From positions 6,223,456 to 6,287,455 of the forward strand of contig NC_066833.1 in NCBI RefSeq assembly GCF_001640805.2: a stretch of DNA of 64,000 nt, read 5' to 3'. The DNA comes from Lates calcarifer. Taxonomy: Eukaryota > Chordata > Actinopteri > Centropomidae. The stretch's first letter is position 1; every line of letters begins with the position of its first letter. The position numbers and the translations under genes were made by a program. The notes under the pieces were generated by a model. It did no database searches, was not told the DNA's origin, and saw nothing but the letters and a program-made list of their open reading frames with translations. Positions 46,511 through 57,970 of this stretch are shown one piece after another.

Positions 46511-49500
46511 GTTAAGAAGGAAGGGGAGGCTAATGTGTATTAGAAGAGAAGGAGTACTAAAACATCATATAATATGATAATATACAGAGAAATGAGGAAT
46601 GAAGGCAACAATTTGAGAATTTGAGTTAGGTAGAACTAGATAGATAAGTGGATGGATGGACTCAGAAGCTTTATATTTGCAGAATGCTCTGTTAATGATA
46701 TAAAAAGAGGAGGACTTCAGTATATAAAATTAAAGACTATTTGTCATTTTGCTTAGAGGCTTAAAAAGGAGATTACTCATTTTCAAGTGTGTGTGTGCCT
46801 GAGTCCAAGGGATGTGATTAAATAGCATCACCTCAGAGAACTTGGCGGGTATGTGAGGTTTAGTTGAAACTGAAGCTCGGTGTTAAGTGTAGTGCGTGTG
46901 TGTGTGCGTGTGCGCACATGTGTGTGTGTTTTCCTTCCTTCCCTTCTCATTACCGGGTTACAGTCACATTACATTCATGACCTCCAACCCTCTTACACAA
47001 GCTTCCATGTTTACTACACTCAGGCCTTTTTACAGTTACCCAGCATGGGTGTCCAAAATTTTGATATGGCCAAAATATAAGTGTGTGTTTTGCACTGCTG
47101 GCCAAGAAATGACTCAGTGCTGGCTTTCAGGTGATATAACACATCCCCTGGAAGTAATATTTGAAGTCTGCAGCTCTTGCACAATAGGGACTTTGTACAG
47201 CTAATTGAGTTTGATAATGTAAAACATCACCTATGAAGTCTGGGTATTCTTGACAATGGCAAAAGAATGTGAAAAGGATCCCTCCCTCTGAAAGTATTGT
47301 AGACACCTAGAACTGGGAGGAGACCTTGATCAAGTTCAAGGGATATTTGTATCCCTGAAAACAGTTTGGGATTCCCCAGGAGAACTTAGAGGATGTAACT
47401 GTGCAAAAAAGTAGAGCTTAACAACATAGTTACTCGAGCTCCTCAATAATCCAATAAAAGGTGCTTTGGATACAGAATAAATGCCATATATTATGTAATT
47501 GGTTAAGTAACCCACTGGACTGCTCCAATTCATCAAAACATTATTTTCATGAATGAAGAAGAAAGCACTGTATATACCTCCACCAAGGCCTTAAGGTTCC
47601 CCAGAGGACTCTTATAGTCAACATTGTAGATGACATAATGGTTATGTAACAATAGAGAGGCTTGATTATAGCACATTGGATCACCAACATCTCTAGTTTT
47701 GTTGGGACTGTTATGCATGGCACATTTTGTGTAGTGTAAAGTGAATGAGGATTACAAACATGGAGGCCCATTCATTTCAATGGAAGCTGCTCAGGCAGTG
47801 TATTTGGGCAGGTTTCTGATCCAGTCCATTCATTTCAATGGAACTGGTGCTTATGAATAATAAAAAAAAAAGTATCACTGGGACACAAAGCATCATGTGG
47901 CCACTATAGTGAAAGCATTACAGCCAAGTGCTGTTCTTCGGGATTTGGTCAATCTACAATTGGTTAATATTAACATTTTTTAATTTCTATTTATTTTGAA
48001 ATTCTCTGACATCTGAATATATGGTTCTCTGAATGTTCCAAACTATTTCTTTTTGGAAGCGAGCAATTACATCAGTAGTTTACAGAGGAACTAGATCATC
48101 TTATACAGAGACAGCAGGAAATAGTTTACATATGCCATATAAATACCAGAATAAAAGCAGATAACAGAGCAGAGTGATACTGACTATACAACACTTCTTC
48201 AGTGTAACAGCTGTACAATAGACCCACAACAAAAAAAAGTTACACCTCCGCCAAAATAAATCTCATCTTACACAATTGTACAGTGTAATAATTGACAAGA
48301 TGTTACATGTCAAAATAGTCTGAGGTAGAATATAACCTGAATATATAACAAATTAATACAGTTTCACTACCAAACAAAGCATAGCTGTTTGGATGCAACA
48401 ACTTTTTGTGCCTTTGACCCATTTATGACTTTATTATAATTCAGCAATATAATGTTATCAGAAGACAGCTTCAGCAGCTGCCACAGTAAGGGAAATAACT
48501 TCCATCAGCTCAGTAAATCCTTCAGAGGGATTTGATTTACAAATACCCTTAAATCTGATTAATATAATCATTGTAAGTGGCCCTAAGAGGCTTTGGTCCA
48601 ATTGCATTCATATCTGACTAACTGAACAATAAGAGAAGGAAAACTAATATCCAGGCATGTCTCCATCAATGATGGGAGTATAATCTACCATGCTGACCCA
48701 GTTTCTGCATTTCTATTGGCTCACAGCCCAGCAGTTTGTCTGGGGGGACAGAGTTCACCAGCTGTCATTCACCAGCCTATTTGCTAGGATGCAGTTCAGA
48801 TTATCAACATGCTTATCCCCCTGTACGTGTGTGTGTGTGTGTGTGTGTGTTGGTGCAGGTCCATAGGCCAGGTCAAGCATGTCCTACCAGTTAACTGTGT
48901 CCTATCTGCCTGTGCATATCCTGTTTCATTGTGAGAGTTAGTATGTGTAAATGTTCTAAACAATGGTTTTAATATTTGATTTATGAGTAAAAAAAAATTG
49001 ATGTGAGACAAAAGAAAGACCTTTTATCCTTGTTCATATAAAGAAGCTCAAAGTCACTTTTCAGCAAGTTCCAGAAAAAGGGGTACCACCGGAACTAAAT
49101 TTAGGAACTCAAAGTCCCCTTTGCACAATCTTGTTTGTGTTTCATTTGAAGCTAAGGAACTGTGAAGATTAGAAGTTTAAAGTGAGGTTTAAAAAATAAA
49201 AGTAATAATTTATTATTAGTTTTTAGTTTTTGACTCTGAGTCTGAGTTGGATATAATTAATAATTAATGAATGAAAATGAGACTGAAAACTATGTCTGTC
49301 TTCAATAGGTGCTTGAGGTGTGTTTTATGTATTTCTGTTTCAGAACATAATTGCAGTCGCAATCAAACAATCATCAGCCCTTCTCTAAGCTAGTCAGGAT
49401 GGCAACACTAAAGCCTAACTTTGAAGTGGTACACAATTTGAAGCATGTGCAGTATCTATTTTTTACAAAGTTAAATACCTTTAGAAACACAGACAAATGA

Positions 49501-49850
49501 CTGAAATAATGCCACCACAACAACAACTCTTGGATCTCAGGTCCTGGAAAGAAACTTTGACAGGCTTGGCATCAAAACCACCTTAACTTTTGGTTCCATG
49601 ACTCCCGGGCCTATCGGAAAGCAAGAATCAAGTAGAAGAGACATGCATGCAGAGAGGTCATCCAGAAACCAAGCCACCTACTTTCCTGACCAAAACACTC
49701 CCTGTCTGCTCTAACAAACCCGACATTCCTCCCACAACTTCCTCCCTTCGTTAGACAAAGTGAGATAAGTCCACTGTGAGTGTGATAATAGTCAAAAAAG
49801 AAAGTTTTGGAAACAAAGTGATGGCCAGTAGAGAGAGAAGGGGACATTTA
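46511..49850. other. Intergenic DNA
   Basis: AT-rich, no exon seen. Contains GT-rich patches at 46893-46930, two copies of an 18-base imperfect palindromic word at 47768 and 47826, and a (GT)n at 48827-48851. Confidence 0.68.
48827..48851. repeat. (GT)n microsatellite
   Basis: About 12 GT units. Confidence 0.93.
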
Positions 49851-49904
49851 AATTCAACTTTATTTGGACAAATCTGGGATTTGGCTGATATGATTTAAAG
49901 CTGC

Positions 49905-50350
49905 TGGCATTAAATGTTTTCCAGTATTATCATTAGAGGAAAGGAATGCATCAGGTTATTGCTTTCACCTGCAGATCTAGAAAAAGTCATTCATGCTGTT
50001 ATCTCCTACAGAAGAGACTACTGTAGTACCTTTTATTCTGGTATTAGCAGGCAAAACATTGAAAGACTAAAGCTGTTACAAAACGCTGCTGCCATGCTTT
50101 TAACACATTCTAAGAGAAGTGACCACATCAGGCCAATCCCTGCTACCCTAGATAAGATATTTGAGATTTTACTGCTTCACTGCCTAGAGATCTAAGAAAG
50201 ACAAACACAGTATCCTCTTTTAAATCTCTCCCTAAAACTCTTATTTATCCTATTTGAAATTCATATTTTTTATACTTTTATTTCTTGTTCTAACTGTAAA
50301 GCTCTTTGTAACTGTTTGAAAGGTGCTTATATCATTATCTCTCCAAAATA
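49905..50350 (+). mobile_element. L2-type LINE 3' end (reverse transcriptase C-terminus and tail)
   Basis: The frame 49914-50195 encodes SPADLEKVIHAVISYRRDYC, then ISRQNIERLKLLQNAAAMLL and TH-SKRSDHI. This is the conserved C-terminal RT region of fish L2 elements (usual form D-L-E-K-x-I-H-A-F-I-x-S-R-x-D-Y-C-N and L-Q-x-V-Q-N-A-A-A-R-x-L-T). It is followed by a degenerate S-F-K-S-L-x-K-T-L segment and a tail ending CTTTGTAACTGTTTGAAAGG, the usual LINE 3' tail word. It is 5'-truncated, as is normal for LINEs, and carries substitutions, so it is inactive. Confidence 0.8.
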
Positions 50351-52180
50351 TTATGATTATTCAAAATTAAATTTAATTCTTTCTCTTTTTACATGACAGG
50401 ATGTCATTAGATTTAGTATTAACATGAAAGTTTTATGCCATGTCAGCTTTAAGATATGGCAAAGATGTTACACTGCTGATTTGTTCATACTGCCTATGCC
50501 TACAGCATGTCCCCACAGACAAACAGTGGCAGAAGGATGAGTCCCTCAAGCAGACAGTCAGGTAAACATCTTAACCGGGAGAGGAACACAGGAATGTAAA
50601 TGTCTGCACAAAAAAGGAGGACCTAAATATATTTCCAGATCTTGGGGCTTGAACATCTGTGACTAATTGCGGATATTTCCTCTCAATAGTACTATAAGTA
50701 CAAAGATTAATAAGACATCACCTGGCAACATTGTTGTTGCTTGGATATGCAGGAATCAATCAGTATCTGAGGTCATTTACAGATAAGTCGTCATTCCAGT
50801 AATGCAGATCACCTTGGCCTGTGACTGGAATGTAGCTCCCTACGGCTCAGTTTTTTGTCCAGCTCACGTGTTGCTGTGAGGGGCCAAATGAGGCCCTCTG
50901 ACAGCATCACTCACAGTTTAACATCTGCCATCTTGGATCTGATAGAAGCACATGCTGTATGTATTGCCTTGTGCTGGTCCCTTGTGACATAAAATTGGAT
51001 GCTTTGTTACAAAATGGAAAAATGAGACAGAATGACTCAAGGTAAAATTGCATTTTAAGCATTATATTCAGACAATATATTCTGAATTAATGGTGGCACC
51101 TGTTTTCTCCAGGGTGGGGGAGCTGGGGGCAGGGGGAGGAATGAGGAATGTTTTTGATACATATTGAGGATAATTTGAAACAAAACACAAGGAGGAGAGA
51201 CCTAGAAGAAAACAAGTAAAAGAAAAATGACCTATAAACCAGGTGGAAAGGAAGACAGAGAGTGAAAGAGGTGTCAAGTTCAAAAAGCATCACAGCATTG
51301 ACTCCTGCCAGGGTTGAGAAGAGGTCACACTGTGAGAGGAGGCTGTCGACAAGATCAAAGGTTAAAGTTTGAACTTTGGTAGAACAAGCAGAGAGAACCT
51401 AAACTTCTACTTCCATTCATTCATTCAAGTGAAAGTATAATAATGACTCTCTGAAGTGAAATGAAAAATGCATCACTGTAAAAAAATGTATATACTTAGT
51501 TCTAAAGGTTTTGCCCATAAAGTAATGGGCAAAGACAAATAAATTAAATGAGTCTAAATGTTTCATTTAATGGGACTGGTTGCATCTGTTTAGCTTCAGT
51601 GGTGAAATCGGAACCAAAGAAGAAATTAATGAATCTGAGATCAAATGAATTTCTCGCTCTCGCAGCTTAATTTATTTATTTTTTGGCTGCTGACAAAACA
51701 ATGGTTAAAGGTTCCAGTGTTATGTTTTTTAATTTCAGTTTTCGTTTAAACATGTGCAAACAGGTGTACACACACACAATATAAACCAGGGAGCAGATGT
51801 GTGCAGGAGTGTGTGTATAGACAAGATTCAAACACAGATCAGAGACTCACACACTTGGCAGCAAGCCTAGATTTAAAGGATTGTCTACCTGGACATTTAA
51901 AAAAAAAAAAAAAATACAAACACACTATAATGCAAACACCGAGGTCTGCAGGATCTATGTAGTTGGCAAATCAAATATAGAAATGACATTTAAATAACAA
52001 GCCTTCTTATCAAAAGCCTGGGCAATAAAGCAACAGTGGGGTTGCTTATTGGGCGCTCATTGAAATACTTGGAGATTCAATATTTCAACCCTAGAGTGTC
52101 ATAATAGGCCACAGCAAGAGTTTTTTTTTTACTTTTGTGACATTTTTGAAAATATTCAATTTTCATGTAGAAAATCAAGA
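50351..52180. other. Intergenic DNA
   Basis: No exon or named repeat recognised. An A15 run is at about 51899-51914. Confidence 0.65.
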
Positions 52181-52185
52181 TCAAT

Positions 52186-52220
52186 GAAGTTACCATATAT
52201 GGTTCCCTGCCCGCTAGGGT
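52186..52220 (+). repeat. Direct repeat, left copy
   Basis: GAAGTTACCATATAT then a diverged TGCCC...AGGGT part. Shares 15 exact bases and a similar continuation with 53451-53487, on the other side of the Tc1 remnant. Confidence 0.6.
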
Positions 52221-52439
52221 AAAAAAAAATACTAATAGGTGTGTGTGAATAGAAAAAAGACATATAAGAGAGAGAGAGATGAGGGCCCATGTCAGTCCGG
52301 CCTAAAGTGTCCAAGTGTCGCTCTCTGACATGGTAGGAGAAGAAAGTCGTATTAGTAGTTCCGGTAAATACGGAACTGGCTTTACTGGCAGAGGGATACA
52401 GTGAGTGACAGGTTGCTTCCATCCTTAAAATTTCTAAGA

Positions 52440-53362
52440 CGGCAGTTCATAAGAACAAGGTCAAGCAGCAGACACTGGGGACAACAAAGCTACAGACTGG
52501 CAGAGGGTGAAAACGACTCTCCACTGACCGGGATGACCATCAACTCATTCGAATGTCATTCAGCAACTGCAGGATGACATCAAGTGACCTACAAAAAGAA
52601 TGGCAAACAGCAGCTGGGGTGAAGTGAACGGTGAGAACGGTTTGAAACCCACTATGAAATTTGATCGAGGATCGGTGATGATCTGGGGGTGCTTCAGCAA
52701 GGGTGGAATTGGGCAGATTCGTCTTTTCGAAGGACACATGAATTAAGCCACCTACAAGATTATCCTTGAAGAAAACTTGCTTCCTTCTGCTTTGACAGTG
52801 TTCCCCAACTCTGAGGACTGGTTTTTCCAGCAGGACAATGATCCATGCCACATAGCTAGGTCAGTCAAGGTTTGGATGAAGGACTACCAGATCAAGACCC
52901 TGTCATGGCCAGCCCAATCTCCAGACCTGAACCCCATTGAAAACCTCTGGAATGTGAATTTTTGCGCCAGGAGTGGCTTTAGGTCACCCAACAGCAATGT
53001 GAAGGACTGGTGGAGAGCATGCCAAGAATCAGGGTTAGTCCAGCAAATATTGATTTCCGAACTCTTCGTAAGTTAAAACATTAGTATTGTGATGTTTCAA
53101 AATAAATATGAACTTGTTTTCTTTGCATTATTTGAGGTCTGAAAACACTGCATCTTTTTTGTTATTTTGACCATTTGTCATTTTCTGCAAATAAATGCTA
53201 TAAATGACAATATTTTTATTTGGAATTTGGGAGAAATGTTGTCAGTAGTTTAAAGAATGAAACAAAGGTGTTTATTTTACTCAAACACATACCTATAAAT
53301 AGTAAAATCAGAAAAACTGATAATTTTGCAGTGGTCTCTTAATTTTTTCCAGAGCTGTATGT
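52440..53362 (+). mobile_element. Decayed Tc1-like DNA transposon
   Basis: Transposase-like sequence on the + strand from about 52440. It includes CAGCAACTGCAGGATGACAT (52561-52580), then a jump to GGATCGGTGATGATCTGGGG, then a DDE part reading FQQDNDPCHIARSVKVWMKD and SWPAQSPDLNPIENLW (about 52825-52951). The 3' end carries the typical subterminal A/T stretch and a terminal CAGTGGTCTCTTAATTTTTT followed by CCAGAGCTGTA (about 53330-53360). No matching 5' terminal repeat is visible. At least two internal deletions are inferred from family layout: one near 52640 and one right after the N-P-I-E-N-L-W motif. Confidence 0.82.
52777..53076 (+). pseudogene. Tc1 transposase fragment (DDE, C-terminal part)
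   Basis: 99-codon open frame holding the second catalytic Asp in Q-Q-D-N-D-P and the E of N-P-I-E-N-L-W. After this the frame departs from the family (FCARSGFRSPNSNVKDW), consistent with a frame-changing deletion. The DNA-binding N-terminus is absent from this frame. It cannot encode an active enzyme. Confidence 0.78.
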
Positions 53363-53450
53363 AACTTAACCTTCGCTGATTGCCTGTGAGAGGTCACGTG
53401 ATTCTCCGACCTCACTGGGCCACGTAGCGACGCCATTTTGGATGTCCACG

Positions 53451-53487
53451 GAAGTTACCATATATAGTCACTTGCCCAATAAAGGGT
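53451..53487 (+). repeat. Direct repeat, right copy
   Basis: GAAGTTACCATATAT then a TTGCCC...AAAGGGT part. Partner of 52186-52220, about 1.27 kb apart. Confidence 0.6.
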
Positions 53488-56400
53488 TAGAGAGCAAATA
53501 AAAGGTCACGGATAGAAAAGCATTAGGCTCAGCACAATGCATGCAGTCTGTTTATTTCTGACACATTTGATTTGATTCTGGTTGGCTTGTTAGTCCCCAG
53601 AAATTTGGCATTGTTGTGCACAACTGGAAACATTTCTGCATTTGTCTGTGCTTCTGTATTTGAACAAACTAACTATGTCTATGTCATGAATATCCTGACT
53701 GTCTCTGATATGGGTCATTTTCATCCTCAACATGCAGTAGTTTCAAGCTTTTTATCTAAAATCAGAAGCAACTTTCAGCCACACTTTTTCCTGTCATCAA
53801 ACTACTGTGACAAAAACAGATGAAAAAAAATATATATATATATTAATAATTACAAATGTATAATTATAAAATTAATTATTTTTATAAACCAAGCATGATA
53901 TAAATCCAACCAGACTTAGTCATTCTTGCCTTCTCATACAAATATTTACATCATGATACCATTTTTAAACAATTATAAACAAAAATACAGTGTTTACATC
54001 TGCAGTCACGTCTCTAGTGGATTTTTGCTGGCAGTCTGAGCTCATATCCACTGTATCTTAGCTGTGCACATCCAGTGTTTACATCTTCATACTGTGAGCA
54101 TGAGTATCCCAGTGCATATTTATTAAATTCCAAATTTCCATTATCAACAAATACAATGATCTCATCAAAATGGAGGCATAATGGGCTAAAAATGTGGCTA
54201 AAAATGCTGTAACAGCCCATACAATAAATCCACTCAGCCAAACAAGGCAGCCTTCATCATCTGCTCTGTTTTGAAGTGATACTGGGTCATACTTTTGTTG
54301 CTATACTGAAATGCATCACAGCAGGGTGGTAATGTATTTCTGCCTCTATCTAATGTGTATTCAGACAAAAACAAACACTCTCACAAAGTGAGTTCAAACA
54401 AAGTGCTGACTGAAAGAAACAAGTCTCCACCCACGACTGAAGATTACCAGGAAAGAAGATGTTATCATCCCAATACCAAAATAGGTCAGAGCTACAGGAC
54501 AGTGAGGGAAAGCAGAGGGTGAGGACATGACAAGCAGACGACCTTGGTAACAGAGACAGTGAGCATGTTTTTGAAGGCTAATACTGATAATTTAAAGCTT
54601 AACTTACCAGCTAAAATTAAAAATTATTACTTTCATGCCTGTAAATGACCCGAAGGCGGCACTGAAACTAATGAAACTTATTAGTAGGTTAGCAAGGTCA
54701 TTTCAGTTTATAACAATTTGAATTTTAGCATCACAATAAAAAACATTGTACTCACCAAACTATGGAGATCTAGGAACATGGCTGAAAAGAAGTCAGATGG
54801 GGCATAAAACACAAGCAGTGAGACAGCGAGACAAGTGTTAAACAAACCCCTAGGTTAGACGAACTTATCTGGACTAGAAAATGAAGGAGCAGTAAAGTTA
54901 TTACCCAAAGATAACATCTCATCACATTTTACAGCCTAGTTTCCTGGCTCAGCATCATACATACTTTTACCCACATAGTTTTACTTCCAAAACAATTTTA
55001 GCTAATCTTGCTTAACAGTCAGCTTGTCTATAACCTGTCTGATCCAGTGATTGAATTTTACTGTTTCTTTTCTGTTAATTTGAGTACAATCTTATCCCAA
55101 AGGTTAGAAATGATGGCCAAAATTTGGAAGAATTGGACACAAGTTGTATTAAAGGGGCAATTTGTATGTTTTCTCTGCCACTGAACATGGTTTCTTGTTG
55201 AGAGTGGGTGGTGATAATGGTCACTTGCCATGAGCTTCAGCCATTGTTGCATTTACAATACATGAGGTTATAATACACCTTCTCAGCAGCTCTACGTCTT
55301 CAGGCCAGTCTGGACACTACAGTGAGTCGCAATTTTAAAGTGACAAGATGGGCTGGCATCAGTAGAAGAAAAGAAGTGACAGAACTAAAGCAAAACATTT
55401 GTGTTGCTTTCCACTGCTGGAGACAGCTCTTGACAAGTAAAGAAATGAACTTTGATGTGGAACTTTGATGTGGAACTTGATTTATCAAATCCTATCAAAA
55501 ATAGAGAAACAATCAGATGCACATCTCTAAAAGCCACAAGAGTCATATAGTCAATTTATTTAACCTCTTTCCCTCCCTGACTTGCTGTTCTCCACATGTT
55601 TTCTTTCTCACTCACTCCCCTGCTCTGTCACCAACCACCATATAAAGTCATGGAAGCACTGAGGGTCCTGAGCTGAAGGCAACACGTGCCACATATCACT
55701 GTTTGGGCTAGCATGTGAAAGTGCCCCTCTGAGTAACAGTGAGAATAACCCTGCAGTACCTTATATGACAAAACAACACACAAACAATCTCCTTCTGGCT
55801 TTATAGTACAAAGCTCTATGACATTAATAACCAGGTGTATTTACATTATTTATGTATATAATGAGTATTTGTATTGCAGGCTGTATAATAGTCAGGGATT
55901 TTGTGTGCGCTATAAGGAAGGAGATGAAATTGTTGCAATATAAGTACACAAATTTTTTCTCAATGATTATTTATTTATTGTAATTTGGGTGAACTGTCCT
56001 CGCAATTAATTTCCCCACCCCTTCAACATGCCAACTGCTGAGCAACACAGAGAATATTTTCATTTGACTTCTGTTCCCATTTTGCATCATGATAGACACC
56101 ACCACAGATACCAACACAGTGACAACTGTGAGAATTACAATTACCATTAGGACTATAATTTGACTTATGCAGCACTTTTACTGCCAGCAGCACATTATTC
56201 CACTGGAATCATATTTCATCATATTTCATTATAAGCACTGAGCATTCAGAGGCACTGATGGCTGGTTTCCCTGTTTCTTCTCTACACTGCTGAAAACATC
56301 ACGTCACCCTGCAGGCAAAGCCAAACTCTGCGTTGACTATCCAGGCCTGTGTTGGTCTGGTTGCCAGAGCTCAACACCCAAACAAAACTCACATAAATGA

Positions 56401-57834
56401 CATATACAAGATGAAATAAACTGTGTTGAGATGATATATGGAGCAGTGGATATGTGATGAGATTTAAACTTCTATCTTATTATTATCTATCTTAATTAAG
56501 AAAAGCAGGTTTATTTTCTTGGCCTATTTTTCAGGAGGAGGTGGGAAGCAATAAGGTCTGGTGGGAAGCAAACAGAACTAGAGTCAATGGGTTGTAAGAA
56601 GATAGACACAAGGAATAAATTTGACAAAGTGTGCTGTCTCTGGCTAATGTAAAATGAGATCCTGTACTTTATTAAATGTATCTTAGATACGTTTTGCATT
56701 CACCATTGACATGACACATTTTCATATGAAAGGCAAGAGTTGTTCTATATTTTTCTTATTGTCAGTAAAGCCAGTGAAAATACCAAAACCAATAATTTCA
56801 GACATTACCTCTCAGATTTCCCTGTACTGTCTGTGGCTCTCAACTCTAAACCCATTTGTCCTCATTGAAGACATACAGTAGTTTAATTTATAAAAAGGTA
56901 GAGTAATTCTCCTCAACATCTAAACATATGGGCACTGTAATATTTAGCAAACATAACTCAATTACAGTAATTAAGTAAAATACAGTATATCAGTATACAA
57001 TGTATCAGATTTTGTATACACTGTCAATACTTGTTAGTAGGATCAATTAATTATTAGTTTTGTCTTTTTTCATGAGATTTGTCGACAAGAACTATATGAG
57101 AATATAGTTCACCTTATCCTTAAGTTGACCTCCACCTAAGGTAAGAATAAGTGAAACCTGTACTATTAATCATTCACAGTGTCTGAGTGCTAAATGCTAG
57201 AAAGTTCAATCGCAGTCAGAGGGCTTTCAGTCACACCAACATGCAATGTCAAACCACCTCCATGTGCAAACACATTGGCTATTGTAAGCTCTACTGTACT
57301 GCTAACTAACTCATAATGAGGACATAATGGAAACTGTAAGCTGTGTTGACTCTCCTATTAAACAAGACAAATCTCTGTTTGCTTAAAATGTCAAGGAATC
57401 AATAGACAAAGAATGCCACATGCAAACATAAAGATTAAACTGTTCACCACTGTTTGTTTAATATTTTAGTTGACAAAGAGATCCAAAGGTAGTGTAAATA
57501 ACACCACCTTTGGATTTGCTGCTCTCCAGTGGCCATGCAGCAGACTTTCAGTGAGATTTTAAACTTGAGTTAAATGTCTTTTGCTTGAGTGGACAGAAAA
57601 TCAAAAAGGACATATAATGTGGCATTTAATTTCTATCCAACAGAAATATTCACCTTTGCAGCTCACCTATGCACATGATAATGTAGTAAAATAATTTACC
57701 CCCATGCCTACATGACTTTAATGCATTTTTTGGGGGGTGGGGCATGAAGGAATTTATAATGGATTTGAAAAAGTGCTGAAATCAAATTTTCAACCTGTAA
57801 CCAGTGGGGACAAAATAGATTTAAGGGTCCAAAA
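53488..57834. other. Intergenic DNA
   Basis: AT-rich with no recognisable exon. A pure AT stretch at about 53822-53880 and a 13-base unit (AACTTTGATGTGG) repeated in tandem at about 55449-55480 are the only structured items seen. Confidence 0.65.
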
Positions 57835-57970
57835 GTAAAGTAAATGGTCAGAAAACTGACTGACATCTTCAAATTGCTTGTTTTGTTGTGCCAACAAAAA
57901 CAGAAGCCATTCGAGAAATACTGTCAATTAATTTCTTGTCAATTGACTAACTGATTAATAAACTAATAAT
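57835..57970 (+). mobile_element. MITE-like fish repeat, copy 2 (fragment)
   Basis: Shares CATCTTCAAATTGCTTGTTT with copy 1 at 23.8 kb and ends in AATTAATTTCTTGTCAATTG then CTAACTGATTAATAAACTAA, a mutated form of the ATTAATCGATTA terminal block. Internal parts are missing. Confidence 0.55.
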
